DNA of 64,000 bases from Nitrospira defluvii (lineage in GTDB: Bacteria > Nitrospirota > Nitrospiria > Nitrospirales > Nitrospiraceae), in contig NZ_CAJNBJ010000017.1 in NCBI RefSeq assembly GCF_905220995.1, positions 372,001 through 436,000 on the forward strand, given 5' to 3'. Positions 24,586 to 33,776 of the stretch are shown in pieces. The notes under the pieces were generated by a model. The model searched no databases, was not told where the DNA came from, and was given only the letters and a program-made list of their open reading frames with translations. The translations under genes and the position numbers were made by a program. Each line of letters opens with the position of its first letter. Positions within the stretch are counted from its first letter, which is position 1.

Positions 24586-27015
24586 CTACACGCCCGCCAT
24601 GGCCTCCTGTTCGATAAACGCTGGTGCGCCGTCTCGCAGGACGACCTTAATCTTCCGGTTGTCCTTGAAACGGCCCTTGATGAGTTCTTCGGACAACGGA
24701 TCACCGATGGCCCGCTGGATGATGCGGCGCATCGGGCGCGCGCCATACAGCGGTTCGTACCCTTCCTTGATGAGCCACTGCTTGACCTCGTCGTCCACGT
24801 CGATGCTGACGCTCTTGTCGATGAGGCGGAGATTCAACTCCCGCAGCAGAATATCCAGGATGTGAATCAGGTGATCCTTCTCCAACGGGTGGAAGACCAC
24901 GATTTCGTCGATCCGGTTCAGGAATTCCGGACTGAAGGACCGGCGAAGCTCGCCCATCACTTCATCCTTCCTGCGTCCTTCCTGTCCGCTCTTTTCATCA
25001 TTCTGGAATCCGAGCGAGACACCCTTCTGGATCAGCTTGGTTCCGATGTTGGACGTCATGATGACGACCGTGTTCTTGAAATCGACTTTCCTACCCAGGC
25101 TGTCCGTGAGCACGCCGTCATCCAGGACTTGGAGAAGCACGTTGAACACGTCCGGATGCGCTTTTTCGATTTCGTCGAACAGAACCACGGAGTATGGGCG
25201 GCGGCGAACCTTTTCGGTCAGCTGCCCGCCTTCTTCATAACCCACGTATCCGGGGGGTGCTCCGAAGAGACGCGAGCTGGTGAACTTTTCTTGGTATTCC
25301 GACATGTCGATGCGAATCAGCGCATCTTCACTGTTAAAGAGGAATTCGGCCAACGTGCGGGCCAACTCCGTTTTCCCGACACCGGTCGGGCCGAGGAAAA
25401 TAAACGACCCGATGGGCTTTTTCGCTTCCTTGAGGCCGGCCCGGGATCGACGAATCGCGCGGGCGACTGCCGAAATGGCCTCATTCTGCCCGATGACCCG
25501 CTTGTGGAGGAATTCCTCCATGCGGAGTAATTTGTTGGACTCTTCCTCTTCCAACTTAAAGAGAGGAATGCCGGTCATTTTTGACACGACATAGGCGACT
25601 TCTTCCTTGCCGATCGTCGGCTTGTGCTTTTCCTGATTCTTTTTCCATTCACGTTTGGACTCGTCGAGCAGTTTTCTCAAGCGTTCTTCTTCTTCCCGAT
25701 GGCGCACGGCTTCTTCGAAGTTCTGCATCGAGATGGCCAGTTCTTTTTCACGCGAGATCTTCTTGAGTTCCTGCTCCAGCGCCTTGAGTTCAGTCGGCAG
25801 CGCATAGGTTTGTAACTTGGCGCGCGAACCGGTTTCATCGATCAGATCGATGGCCTTATCCGGCAGGAATCGATCAGTGATATAGCGATCCGCCAACTTG
25901 ACCGCTTCGACGATGGCGTCTTCGGTGATCTCTACGCCATGGTGCTCTTCATATCGGTCGCGCAGGCCCTGGATGATACGGACGGTCTCATCCGTGCTCG
26001 GCGGTTGCACATGAATCGGTTGAAAACGCCGTTTGAGTGCGCCGTCCTTCTCAATGTGCTTGCGGTATTCGTCCAGCGTCGTAGCCCCGATGCACTGAAT
26101 TTCACCGCGCGACAGCGCCGGCTTGAGCATGTTGGAGGCGTCGATCGAGCCTTCAGCTGCGCCTGCGCCGACCAGCGTGTGCAATTCATCGATGAAGATA
26201 ATGATGTTGCCCGCCTGCACGATCTCCTTCATCACCACCTTCAACCGCTCTTCGAACTGGCCGCGGTACTTGGTGCCGGCGACGAGGGAGCCCAGATCGA
26301 GCGCAATCACCCGACGGGAGAGGAGATTGTCGGGAACCTCCGACGCAATGATCCGCTGCGCGAGGCCTTCGACGATGGCGGTCTTGCCAACGCCGGATTC
26401 GCCGATCAGTACGGGATTGTTCTTGGAGCGGCGGCTGAGGATCTGCAGGACGCGTTCGATTTCATCCGCCCGTCCGATGACGGGATCCAATTGCCCCTCT
26501 TGGGCCAACTGGGTCAGGTCACGCCCGAATTCATCCAGTGCGGGGGTGTTGCTCTTGCGGTCTCGTTCCCGCGGGGCCGACTTTCTGAGGAAGGTGACCG
26601 TCAGCTGCCTGGCGGTGAGCAGGTTGGCGCCAAGACTCCTCAGAATCTTTCCGCCGATGCCTTCCTCTTCACGCAGGAGGCCGAGCAAGAGATGCTCACT
26701 GCCGATATGGTTGTGACCGAGTAACCGGGCTTCTTCCACTCCGTACTCGATGACTTTCTTCACCCGCGGGCTGAATGGAATTTCGCCGAAGGTCATCGTT
26801 GTCCCGCCGCCCGGTAGATTTCGCTCGATCTCGAGACGGATCTGTTCCGTGGAGAGGCCCATTTTCTTGAGGATCATCAGCGCAATCCCATCCGTCTCGC
26901 GAAGGATGGCCAACACCAGGTGCTCGGTGCCCAGGTAATCGTTCTGATGGCGCTCGGCTTCTTCACGTGCCAGGATGATGATCTTGCGACCCTTGTCCGT
27001 GAACCGTTCGAACAT
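24586..27015 (-). CDS. clpC: ClpC-type AAA+ unfoldase of the Clp protease
   Basis: The 809-residue protein unfolds substrates for ClpP. A double Clp-N domain (about 1-145; [20 protein letters not shown]) precedes AAA1 with GESGVGKT near 207. The middle domain carries a UVR-like motif ([19 protein letters not shown]) that marks ClpC rather than ClpA/B. AAA2 has [13 protein letters not shown] near 542, and a loop VSLGFQ probably docks ClpP. It is a single-gene unit with a sigma70 promoter at 27106-27134 and a terminator after the stop. ClpP and McsAB-type partners are not in the window. Confidence 0.96.
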   Translation of the reverse strand: MFERFTDKGRKIIILAREEAERHQNDYLGTEHLVLAILRETDGIALMILKKMGLSTEQIRLEIERNLPGGGTTMTFGEIPFSPRVKKVIEYGVEEARLLGHNHIGSEHLLLGLLREEEGIGGKILRSLGANLLTARQLTVTFLRKSAPRERDRKSNTPALDEFGRDLTQLAQEGQLDPVIGRADEIERVLQILSRRSKNNPVLIGESGVGKTAIVEGLAQRIIASEVPDNLLSRRVIALDLGSLVAGTKYRGQFEERLKVVMKEIVQAGNIIIFIDELHTLVGAGAAEGSIDASNMLKPALSRGEIQCIGATTLDEYRKHIEKDGALKRRFQPIHVQPPSTDETVRIIQGLRDRYEEHHGVEITEDAIVEAVKLADRYITDRFLPDKAIDLIDETGSRAKLQTYALPTELKALEQELKKISREKELAISMQNFEEAVRHREEEERLRKLLDESKREWKKNQEKHKPTIGKEEVAYVVSKMTGIPLFKLEEEESNKLLRMEEFLHKRVIGQNEAISAVARAIRRSRAGLKEAKKPIGSFIFLGPTGVGKTELARTLAEFLFNSEDALIRIDMSEYQEKFTSSRLFGAPPGYVGYEEGGQLTEKVRRRPYSVVLFDEIEKAHPDVFNVLLQVLDDGVLTDSLGRKVDFKNTVVIMTSNIGTKLIQKGVSLGFQNDEKSGQEGRRKDEVMGELRRSFSPEFLNRIDEIVVFHPLEKDHLIHILDILLRELNLRLIDKSVSIDVDDEVKQWLIKEGYEPLYGARPMRRIIQRAIGDPLSEELIKGRFKDNRKIKVVLRDGAPAFIEQEAMAGV

Positions 27016-27105
27016 CCCGCCTCCTTATGGTGATGGGGTCTGTATGAGAAGCCTTAGCTGAGTGATGTGATGCAGATTGACGACTCACACACTCGTCATG
27101 ATGTG

Positions 27106-27134
27106 ATTCTAACTACCGCAATATGGGGTGTCAA
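27106..27134 (-). promoter_or_regulatory. Sigma70-type promoter of clpC
   Basis: On the minus strand, TTGACA (27134-27129), a 17-nt spacer and TAGAAT (27111-27106) match the consensus at 11 of 12 positions. The predicted start of transcription is about 80 nt before the clpC ATG. No CIRCE element is visible nearby. Confidence 0.85.
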
Positions 27135-27235
27135 GGTATTGAGCGAATCGCGGAAGGCGCGCTACGACTGTCGAATCGCACGCGCCTGTGCACGCGCACG
27201 TGATCGTGAAACCGGCGTCATCACGGTGCTCGTGT

Positions 27236-27265
27236 TTGACAGTCAAAGAATCATCTCGATACAAT
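27236..27265 (+). promoter_or_regulatory. Sigma70-type promoter of nadK
   Basis: TTGACA (27236-27241), an 18-nt spacer and TACAAT (27260-27265) lie 50 nt before the nadK start. Together with the clpC promoter it makes the 299-nt gap 27016-27314 a divergent promoter region; I see no gene in it. Confidence 0.85.
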
Positions 27266-27314
27266 CCCGCACCTTTCAACCGGCTCCGCACCTCAGCGTC
27301 TCGCGGTCTCACGT

Positions 27315-28175
27315 ATGAAAAGTAAAAGTATCGGCATCCTGACGAAACCAAAATTTCCGGAAGTCAAGGCGACCGTCCAGGCTGTGGTCAGCTGGCTGCG
27401 TTCCCGGAACATCGACGTGCTATTGGATACGACCGCAACCGCCCTGCTCGGGGAACCGGGCGGGTTTCAAAAAACCCAACTGGCCAGCAAAGCCGATGTG
27501 CTTCTGGTGTTGGGCGGAGACGGGACCATGTTGAATGCGGCGCGGCTGGCCGGCGAGCGTGGAATTCCGATTCTCGGGGTGAACATGGGCGGACTCGGCT
27601 TCCTGACGGAAGTGCGCTTGGAGAATTTGTATCCGTCGCTTGAGCGGGTCTTTGCGAATGATTTCGTGCTCGACGAGCGGTTGATGCTGAAAACCCATGT
27701 CCATCGACATGGAGAAACGGTGGCGCGCGGGGTCATGCTGAACGATGTGGTCGTCAGCAAGGGCACCCTTGCTCGAATGATCGAACTGAAGATTGCCATC
27801 CAAGGGCAGTTCGTCACGAATTTACGCGGTGACGGGTTGATCGTGAGTACGCCGACAGGTTCTACCGCCTATTCGCTCTCCGCGGGCGGACCCATCATCA
27901 ATCCAGCTGTCCCGTCCTTGATTCTGACGCCGGTCTGTCCTCACACCCTGACGCATCGCCCCTTGATCGTGCCGGCCACAGCCCAGATTGAAGTGATGTT
28001 GACCAGCAGGGACGACGGCGCCATGGCGACGCTGGACGGCCAGGTTGGCGTGGCATTAACACAGGGAGATACGGTCGAGATTCACGCCTCCGAGCATTTG
28101 ACCAGGCTCATTCGCTTTCCGGAAAGCAGCTATTACGAAGTGTTGCGGGAGAAGCTGAAGTGGGGCGACGGGTGA
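27315..28175 (+). CDS. nadK: NAD kinase
   Basis: The 286-residue enzyme phosphorylates NAD+ to NADP+. The signature LGGDGT is at 66-71, GVNMGGLGFLTEV near 93-105, the Asn-Asp pair in LNDVVVSKG, and the Gly-rich DGLIVSTPTGSTAYSLSAGG near 174-193. All family motifs are present and the length is normal. It has its own promoter, divergent from clpC. The next gene is convergent and begins 17 nt past the stop, inside a strong GC hairpin. Confidence 0.97.
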   Translation: MKSKSIGILTKPKFPEVKATVQAVVSWLRSRNIDVLLDTTATALLGEPGGFQKTQLASKADVLLVLGGDGTMLNAARLAGERGIPILGVNMGGLGFLTEVRLENLYPSLERVFANDFVLDERLMLKTHVHRHGETVARGVMLNDVVVSKGTLARMIELKIAIQGQFVTNLRGDGLIVSTPTGSTAYSLSAGGPIINPAVPSLILTPVCPHTLTHRPLIVPATAQIEVMLTSRDDGAMATLDGQVGVALTQGDTVEIHASEHLTRLIRFPESSYYEVLREKLKWGDG

Positions 28176-28182
28176 CGAACCG

Positions 28183-28205
28183 GCGGGCGCGCTAGGCGCG
28201 CCCGC
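28183..28205. repeat. Perfect GC hairpin between convergent genes, overlapping a stop codon
   Basis: GCGGGCGCGC (28183-28192), loop TAG, GCGCGCCCGC (28196-28205): a 10-bp all-G/C stem with a 3-nt loop. It lies 8 nt past nadK. The stop codon of the flavoprotein gene on the other strand (28192-28194) falls in the junction of stem and loop. No T-run follows on either side, so it is not a classical terminator, but it could stop or stabilise both transcripts. Confidence 0.6.
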
Positions 28206-29562
28206 GTTCGATATGGGCCAACATGTCTGCGTTCGACGCGAACTTGAATTCTCCGATGGCATCCGGTGAACCGGCATGAGCCTTCTCGACGGCATCCAAG
28301 ACTTTCAGACCGTCGAGGTCAACCGGCCTGCTCTTCCGTTCCTTCAGCAAGCCCTGTAGCTTTGCCAGCACTTCCCCTGCTCCGGGGCGTGGCTGTCCGG
28401 CCTTGGTCCCCAAGTAGCGCGCAATCACTTCCGCGCACCAGTCTCCATCCCGCTTAGCGATCCCGACGAGACCTTCGCTCGCCTTTCGCGCCCATCCGGC
28501 GAGAAACACGCCGTCGACCACCTGACCGGACTTCTCATCATACGCTTGGAACAGGGCATCGTCCGGATCGTTGCCGGTCTTGGTAGGATTCGTGACATAG
28601 ACGCCGTTCTTGTAGGGCAGCCCCACTGTGTCATCGACCCGATCACCGACGGCAAAGACCACGCTATCCACGGGGAATTCGTAGTACTGTTTGAGGCCGA
28701 CTGCGGCCGTATCGTCGCCTTTCGGTTCCAGTTTGTTTTCTTCCATCTCCAACGCCCGCACGCGGTTGTTGCTGTCGACCAGCACCCGTTTGGGTGAAGC
28801 GAGAAAACGGAAGCCCATTTTCGAGGGGCTGTCGGTCTGCTCACATTTGGTGAACTCTGCCGTCAGGCTCGCCAGCACCTCGTCTGCGTTTTGACCGACG
28901 GCGGCGAGTCGCTCCTTGATACGTGCAAATTCCTTAGCGATGCCTTCCTGATCCATGTTTGAGCAGACGGCCCTGATTTCTTTTGGATTGTACTTGCGTT
29001 CGACGGGGCCGCGGCGGGCGATCGCCGTGACGCGTTCGACTTTCTTGTACCGAATCAACCAGTGGGCGATATCGACCATCACATCGCCGACTCCGATGAT
29101 AGCCACGTGTTTGCCCATGTCGAACGGACGGTCGCCGAATCCAGGCAGGCGATTAAAGTGGTAGACGACGTCTTTTGCATGGAACACACCTTTGGCAGAA
29201 TCGCCTTCGACACCGATGGCTTTCGTGCCTTGCGCTCCGATTGAGAAGGCGATTGCGCTGGCGCCCAATGCCCGCAAGTCCTCCACGGAGAGGTCTTTCC
29301 CCTGACCGACGGAGACGTTGCCGAAGTAGTGCACGTTGGGTTGTTCGAGCATGTCCCAATATTGCTTCTTCAATCCGCCACGTAGTTTGAGTTTGCTGGG
29401 GAAAATCCCATATTCCGCCAACCCGCCAAACTTGATGTCGCGATTGAGGATGATGACCTCATGACCCGCATCCGCCATGTTCTTGGCCAGGGCCATTCCG
29501 GCGGGGCCTGCGCCCACGACGATTACCACATGTCCGCTTGTCTCGGAACCGGTTGCGCTCAT
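28192..29562 (-). CDS. FAD-dependent ferredoxin-NADP reductase-like oxidoreductase
   Basis: The 456-residue flavoprotein has an FAD-binding dinucleotide fold at residues 11-40 (VVIVVGAGPAGMALAKNMAD) and a second nucleotide-binding loop AIIGVGDVMVDIAHWLI near 154-170, then RRGPVERKYNPKEIRA. The C-terminal FLAGWARKASEGLVGIAKRD resembles the adrenodoxin reductase/FprA group and GltD-like reductases. It probably moves electrons between NAD(P)H and ferredoxin or another carrier, which fits a genome with ferredoxin-dependent carbon metabolism; that link is inference. About 60 C-terminal residues beyond the flavoprotein core have no assigned role. No cofactor cysteine cluster is present. Confidence 0.8.
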   Translation of the reverse strand: MSATGSETSGHVVIVVGAGPAGMALAKNMADAGHEVIILNRDIKFGGLAEYGIFPSKLKLRGGLKKQYWDMLEQPNVHYFGNVSVGQGKDLSVEDLRALGASAIAFSIGAQGTKAIGVEGDSAKGVFHAKDVVYHFNRLPGFGDRPFDMGKHVAIIGVGDVMVDIAHWLIRYKKVERVTAIARRGPVERKYNPKEIRAVCSNMDQEGIAKEFARIKERLAAVGQNADEVLASLTAEFTKCEQTDSPSKMGFRFLASPKRVLVDSNNRVRALEMEENKLEPKGDDTAAVGLKQYYEFPVDSVVFAVGDRVDDTVGLPYKNGVYVTNPTKTGNDPDDALFQAYDEKSGQVVDGVFLAGWARKASEGLVGIAKRDGDWCAEVIARYLGTKAGQPRPGAGEVLAKLQGLLKERKSRPVDLDGLKVLDAVEKAHAGSPDAIGEFKFASNADMLAHIERGRA

Positions 29563-29662
29563 TATCTACCCTTCAATGTATATCTAGAATGAATCGTGAT
29601 GATCTTCGACCATCCGATGGCCAAAGAACCCAAAATTTTTGGCACGTTAGCATAGGGGTTGT

Positions 29663-29699
29663 CGGGCTGTCAAAAGCGGAGAGGGCTTCCGACAGCCCG
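29663..29699. repeat. Inverted repeat between flavoprotein and fumC genes
   Basis: CGGGCTGTC (29663-29671) and GACAGCCCG (29691-29699) form a 9-bp stem with a 19-nt loop, 44 nt past the fumC stop. No T-run is seen on the minus strand; it may still end or protect the fumC transcript. Confidence 0.5.
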
Positions 29700-29742
29700 G
29701 CACCGACTCGTGTCGCTGCCATTGTGACGGCACATTAGGTTT

Positions 29743-31197
29743 CTATCCGCCGGCGCTGCCGACCGGCCCGCCGGCCTGGGTCATCCTCCAGGGGTCGAGG
29801 AGTTGAGAGAGTCGTTTCTCCGGCAACACGTTCTGCTCGCGGGCCACTTCGCGCACGGTCTTTCCGGACTTGTACGCATCCTTGGCCAGCTTTGCGGCTG
29901 CCTCGTACCCGATGACCGGAGCGAGGGCGGTGCACATCGCCAGGCTTTCCTCGATCAGGCTTTTGCAGCGTGCTTCGTTCGCCTTGATGCCCGAGATGCA
30001 CTTCACGGCGAAGTTCGTCGAGGCGGTCGCGAGGAGCTCGATGGACTGCAGTAGGTTGTAGGCCATGACCGGCAACATGACGATCAATTCGAAGTTGGCG
30101 GCCTGGCCGCCGACCGTGATCGTGACGTCGTTGCCGATGACCTGTGCACAGACCATGGTGACGGATTCCGCAATGACCGGATTGACCTTTCCCGGCATGA
30201 TGGACGATCCGGGTTGGGTCTCAGGCAGGTTGATTTCGCCCAGTCCGCAGCGGGGGCCCGAGCCCAGCCAGCGAATATCGTTGGCGATCTTCATCAGGCT
30301 CACGGCCAGGGTGCGTAACTCCCCGCTCGCTTCCACCAGGGAGTCCTGTGCCGATTGCCCTTCGAAATGGTTGACCGCCTCCTTAAAGCTGCAACCGGTT
30401 TCCTTGGAAATGATGGCCATGACCTTGGCGGCGAATTTCGGATGACAGTTCAGGCCGGTGCCGACTGCGGTCCCGCCGAGTGCGACTTCGCTCAGGGCAG
30501 CCTGGGCCCGTTTCATCCGCGCGATTCCCAGTTCGATCTGTCTGGCATAGCCTCCGAATTCCTGGCCCAGTCGAACCGGCGTGGCATCCTGTAAATGGGT
30601 GCGTCCGATTTTGACGATCTTGTCGAACTCGCGGGCCTTGCCTTTGAGCGCCTTATGGAGCTCGGTCAAGGCCGGGATCAGTTGCCGCTGGATGGTTTCG
30701 GACGCTGCGATGTGGATCGCCGTGGGAATGACGTCGTTGCTCGATTGCCCCAGGTTGACATGGTCGTTCGGGTGGACCAGCTTGCTGCCTCTGGCCCCGC
30801 CGAGCAATTCCGTCGCCCGGTTGGAGATCACTTCGTTCGTGTTCATGTTCGTGGATGTGCCTGAACCGGTTTGGAAAATGTCCACCGGGAATTCCGCATC
30901 GAGCCGCCCATCGACGACCTCGGTGGCGGCACGCACGATGGCGTCGGCCGGCTTTTTGTCGAGCAGTTTGAGCGAGTGGTTCACCGATGCAGCGGCGCGT
31001 TTGATCAGGCCCATGGCCCGGATCATGGATCGTGGAATACGCAGCGAGCTGATCGGGAAATTTTCAATCGCGCGGGCGGTTTGCACGCCGTAATAGGCAT
31101 TGGATGGAACCGGCAGCTCCCCCATCGTGTCGCGCTCCATGCGCGTGGCGGTCGTCAGGGATGTGGTGCGGTCGGACGGGCGTGAAGCGTTCTTCAT
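29743..31197 (-). CDS. fumC: Class II fumarate hydratase
   Basis: The 484-residue enzyme interconverts fumarate and malate without an Fe-S cluster. Family motifs: FQTGSGTSTNMNTNEVISN near 110-128, GRTHLQDATPVRLGQEFGG near 203-221, and the superfamily signature GSSIMPGKVNP near 335. It is about 20 residues longer than E. coli FumC because of an N-terminal Ser/Thr/Arg-rich leader; MERDTMGELPVPSNAYYG at about 20 may be the true beginning. A promoter-like sequence lies at 31245-31274. It serves the TCA cycle in either direction; citrate synthase is encoded nearby. Confidence 0.96.
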   Translation of the reverse strand: MKNASRPSDRTTSLTTATRMERDTMGELPVPSNAYYGVQTARAIENFPISSLRIPRSMIRAMGLIKRAAASVNHSLKLLDKKPADAIVRAATEVVDGRLDAEFPVDIFQTGSGTSTNMNTNEVISNRATELLGGARGSKLVHPNDHVNLGQSSNDVIPTAIHIAASETIQRQLIPALTELHKALKGKAREFDKIVKIGRTHLQDATPVRLGQEFGGYARQIELGIARMKRAQAALSEVALGGTAVGTGLNCHPKFAAKVMAIISKETGCSFKEAVNHFEGQSAQDSLVEASGELRTLAVSLMKIANDIRWLGSGPRCGLGEINLPETQPGSSIMPGKVNPVIAESVTMVCAQVIGNDVTITVGGQAANFELIVMLPVMAYNLLQSIELLATASTNFAVKCISGIKANEARCKSLIEESLAMCTALAPVIGYEAAAKLAKDAYKSGKTVREVAREQNVLPEKRLSQLLDPWRMTQAGGPVGSAGG

Positions 31198-31244
31198 CGT
31201 CGAATCTCCTCGAATGGCTGGCGGTTAACGTGCAGGAACGGCGC

Positions 31245-31274
31245 ATATTAAACGCTCCCCCTGCGGAAGCACAA
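31245..31274 (-). promoter_or_regulatory. Probable sigma70 promoter of fumC
   Basis: On the minus strand, TTGTGC (31274-31269), an 18-nt spacer and TAATAT (31250-31245) lie about 48 nt before the fumC start. Confidence 0.6.
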
Positions 31275-31365
31275 GCATCAGCTGTGTCCCTAGGCGGCTC
31301 TAGCTGTGACGTCGTCGCGGGGTCCGGCGGATCACGGGTGAGGATATGGGTGTGGGAGTGGTCAA

Positions 31366-31399
31366 TCAAAAAGAAAAGGCCCGCGCATGCGCGGGCCTT
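31366..31399 (-). terminator. Rho-independent terminator of hsp20
   Basis: On the minus strand the perfect 24-nt palindrome at 31376-31399 (arms AAGGCCCGCGCA / TGCGCGGGCCTT) is followed by TTCTTTTT. It lies 24 nt after the hsp20 stop. Confidence 0.88.
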
Positions 31400-31422
31400 G
31401 CTTCAGAACCCCTGTCGGGCGA

Positions 31423-31878
31423 TCAGGCGACTTTGACCTCGATCTGCTTGGGCTTCGCTTTTTCCGATTTCGGCAGATGCAGATGCAGGATGCCGTCGGC
31501 ATATTCCGCCTTCACCTTGCTCTCATCGACCGTATCCGGCAGCGTGAAGGTTCGGACGAACCGGCCATAAGACCGCTCGATCCGATGGTACTTCTTGCCT
31601 TTCTCTTCCTTCTCCTGCTTGCGCTCTCCTTGGATGGTGAGCACCCCGTCTTCGACGGTCACCTTCACGTCTTCCCGTTTCACCTCGGGAAGCTCTGCCT
31701 TGATGGCATATTCAGCTTCGGTCTCGCTGATATCCACGGTCGGGGTCCAATCAGCCACTGTCATGACTTCCTTCCCCTGCCCGACGTTGCCGGCGGATGA
31801 GGGATGCGCAATCATGCGGTTTAAACGGTCGGACATGTCCTGCAACTCTCGAAACGGATCCCATCGTACGATCGCCAT
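31423..31878 (-). CDS. Small heat shock protein, Hsp20/alpha-crystallin family
   Basis: The 151-residue ATP-independent holdase begins with MAIVRWDPFRELQDMSDRLN, the common start of bacterial class A small heat shock proteins. The alpha-crystallin domain spans about 45-135, with WTPTVDISETEAEYAIKAEL and the closing signature ADGILHLHLPKSEKAKPKQI. In the cell it forms oligomers that bind unfolding proteins. It is a single-gene unit with a good terminator. GGAGG precedes the ATG. No CIRCE or ROSE-type element is obvious. Confidence 0.95.
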   Translation of the reverse strand: MAIVRWDPFRELQDMSDRLNRMIAHPSSAGNVGQGKEVMTVADWTPTVDISETEAEYAIKAELPEVKREDVKVTVEDGVLTIQGERKQEKEEKGKKYHRIERSYGRFVRTFTLPDTVDESKVKAEYADGILHLHLPKSEKAKPKQIEVKVA

Positions 31879-32007
31879 GGAGAAACCTCCTTGTGTGTGT
31901 GGATTGTCGATAGTGCGCTTGCGACATCCTACTTACTAGTTTGGAGGTAATCTCCTGTCTGCTGAAGTCAAGAGCGTCCAGCAGAGGAGAATGTTCCGCG
32001 CCGGGCC

Positions 32008-32035
32008 TTGACATTAGGGTGCCCGTCATTATTTA
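32008..32035 (+). promoter_or_regulatory. Possible promoter of the 29-residue membrane protein gene
   Basis: TTGACA (32008-32013), a 16-nt spacer and TATTTA (32030-32035), with the start codon 32 nt further on. The -35 is perfect, the -10 matches 4 of 6. Confidence 0.5.
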
Positions 32036-32066
32036 GTAGCCCCCTTCATACAGGGAGGTGATCGCC

Positions 32067-32156
32067 ATGTTGGAATTCATATCCTACGCGTTGCTCGGCG
32101 GCATCATGTTCGTGACGTCCGTGGTGGTCTGGTGGTTCATTGGCCGCACCGAGTAG
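32067..32156 (+). CDS. 29-residue single-pass membrane protein
   Basis: The frame ATG 32067 to TAG 32156 encodes 29 residues: a short N-terminus (MLEFIS), one hydrophobic helix (YALLGGIMFVTSVVVWWFI) and a charged end GRTE. GGGAGGTG lies 7 nt before the ATG, which is an excellent ribosome-binding site, and a promoter-like sequence sits upstream. It lies between convergent-facing hsp20 and gltA and stands alone. Small helices of this kind are often subunits or regulators of membrane complexes. No homologue is recognised; the call rests on the signal strength and codon layout. Confidence 0.65.
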   Translation: MLEFISYALLGGIMFVTSVVVWWFIGRTE

Positions 32157-32168
32157 CCCACCATCGGC

Positions 32169-33302
32169 CTACCGCCGGTCGATCGGCACATAATGCCGGT
32201 CGTGTTCGCCGGAGTAGATTTGGTCAGGCCGGTACAGCTTGTTCTCCCGCAACTGCTCCAACCAATGCGCCAGCCACCCGCTGACCCGCGCCATCGCGAA
32301 CAGCGGGGTAAACAGATCCACCTCGATGCCCATCTTGTCGTAGATAATGCCTGAGTAGAAGTCGACGTTGGGGTAGATGCCCTTCTCCTTCAGCCGCTCC
32401 CCTGCCAGTTGCTCCACCGCCACCGCCACTTCGTAGAGCGGAGAGGTCCCGCAGACATTGAACAGCCGCATGCAGAGATCCTGCAGGACCGTCGCGCGCG
32501 GATCTTTTACCTTGTAGACCCGATGCCCGAACCCCATCAATTTGTTCTTGCCTTGGAGCCGAGCCTCGACCGCCGACTTGGCCTGGGCCGGCGTGCCGAT
32601 GTCCCGCAACATCATGACCACTTCTTCGTTGGCGCCGCCGTGCAGTGGCCCTTTCAAGGCGCCGATCGACGACGCCACCACGGTGTACGGGTCAGCCAGC
32701 GTCGAGGCCGTGACCATGCCGGCAAAAGTCGACGCGTTCATCGTGTGTTCCGCGTGGAGGATCAAACAGTCGTCGAAGACCTCGCTCCACAGCGGATGGG
32801 GCATGTTCTCCGTCAGCATGTAGAGAAAGTTCTCGGCAAACGGCAGGTCGTCCCGCGGGGGAATGTATTCGTCCCCGCGTCGCAGTCTGGCCCAGGCGGC
32901 CACGATGGTCGGCAGTTTGGCGATTAGGCGTACGGCCGACCAGTAGTTGTTCTCGACATCTTTGACATTGCGACCGGGGTAAAACATGCCGAGCGCCGCG
33001 ACAGCCGCCTGCAAGGCATCCATGGGATGGCCGTGTTCAGGCATCACCTTCAGCAGGTCCACAATACGAAACTTGATCCGGCGATGGTGCGTGACATCGT
33101 TGACCCACTGTGTCAGCTCGCTGGCGTTCGGCAGTCGGCCGAACAGTAACAAGTAGCTGGTTTCGAGGAACGATGAGTGCTGGCACAGTTCCTCGACGCG
33201 AATGCCACGGTATTCAAGGATTCCTCGCGTCCCGTCCACATCGCTGATGGCGGATTTGGCAGCGGGAACGCCGGCAAGGCCCGGCATAAAATCGTGCGGC
33301 AT
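32169..33302 (-). CDS. gltA: Citrate synthase
   Basis: The 377-residue enzyme condenses oxaloacetate and acetyl-CoA. The catalytic residues are visible: His in LKGPLHGGANEEV, His in GFGHRVYK, and Asp in YPNVDFYSGIIY. The length of about 380 residues fits the dimeric (type I) bacterial form without the hexameric extension. Start ATG 33302 has GAGAGGAGAG upstream; an in-frame start 7 codons earlier overlaps that site. It stands alone, tail-to-tail with the tiny membrane protein gene 12 nt away. With fumC and malic enzyme it forms the central carbon part of the window. Confidence 0.95.
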   Translation of the reverse strand: MPHDFMPGLAGVPAAKSAISDVDGTRGILEYRGIRVEELCQHSSFLETSYLLLFGRLPNASELTQWVNDVTHHRRIKFRIVDLLKVMPEHGHPMDALQAAVAALGMFYPGRNVKDVENNYWSAVRLIAKLPTIVAAWARLRRGDEYIPPRDDLPFAENFLYMLTENMPHPLWSEVFDDCLILHAEHTMNASTFAGMVTASTLADPYTVVASSIGALKGPLHGGANEEVVMMLRDIGTPAQAKSAVEARLQGKNKLMGFGHRVYKVKDPRATVLQDLCMRLFNVCGTSPLYEVAVAVEQLAGERLKEKGIYPNVDFYSGIIYDKMGIEVDLFTPLFAMARVSGWLAHWLEQLRENKLYRPDQIYSGEHDRHYVPIDRR

Positions 33303-33518
33303 AGACTCACTCTCCTCTCTCAATAGAACAGGTGACGGGCTCTGAGCGATGCGGTAGACGGTTTGACGGAGTCCGCATCCGTCCGGCTTGATGATGGAAG
33401 CCGACCCGCTTCAGCTTACCATGATCGAGCCGATCGACCCAGCGGTCACCTTGAATTGATGGCACTCGCTTGGCATACTACCGCGAAACGATCGTGACGT
33501 TCGAATGAGGGGCGAGAC

Positions 33519-33773
33519 GTGACGCGGTTGGCGCGCAACCTGGTGGGACTCGGGCTTCTGGGCGCCGGTGCGGCGGCATTGTGGTTAAGCAGCGGTGAAC
33601 GGCCGGCCGAACAAGCAGGGTCGACCGTTTCACCGGGCTCACAGCGGGTCGGACGCAGCACGCTGAGTCACGGAGGTCCCGCGGCCGGTTCCTTGTCCGA
33701 GCCGTCTGGGCGTCTTCCGCCCTCCGGGCGAGATATTCGGTCCGATACCCACTCCGACGCCACAACGAGGTGA
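33519..33773 (+). CDS. Small membrane-anchored or exported protein, 84 aa
   Basis: The frame starts at GTG 33519 with GAGGGG upstream. Residues 2-25 (LARNLVGLGLLGAGAAALWL) form a signal or anchor helix; the rest is a Ser/Gly/Arg-rich, probably disordered stretch with no cysteine. It ends 3 nt before the next gene on the same strand, which supports a real two-gene unit. No family recognised. Confidence 0.55.
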   Translation: MTRLARNLVGLGLLGAGAAALWLSSGERPAEQAGSTVSPGSQRVGRSTLSHGGPAAGSLSEPSGRLPPSGRDIRSDTHSDATTR

Positions 33774-33776
33774 GGC

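Noticed and set aside
31879-32060. CIRCE or ROSE element before hsp20
   Set aside because: No TTAGCACTC/GAGTGCTAA pair; only a short imperfect GGAGGTAATCTCC palindrome.
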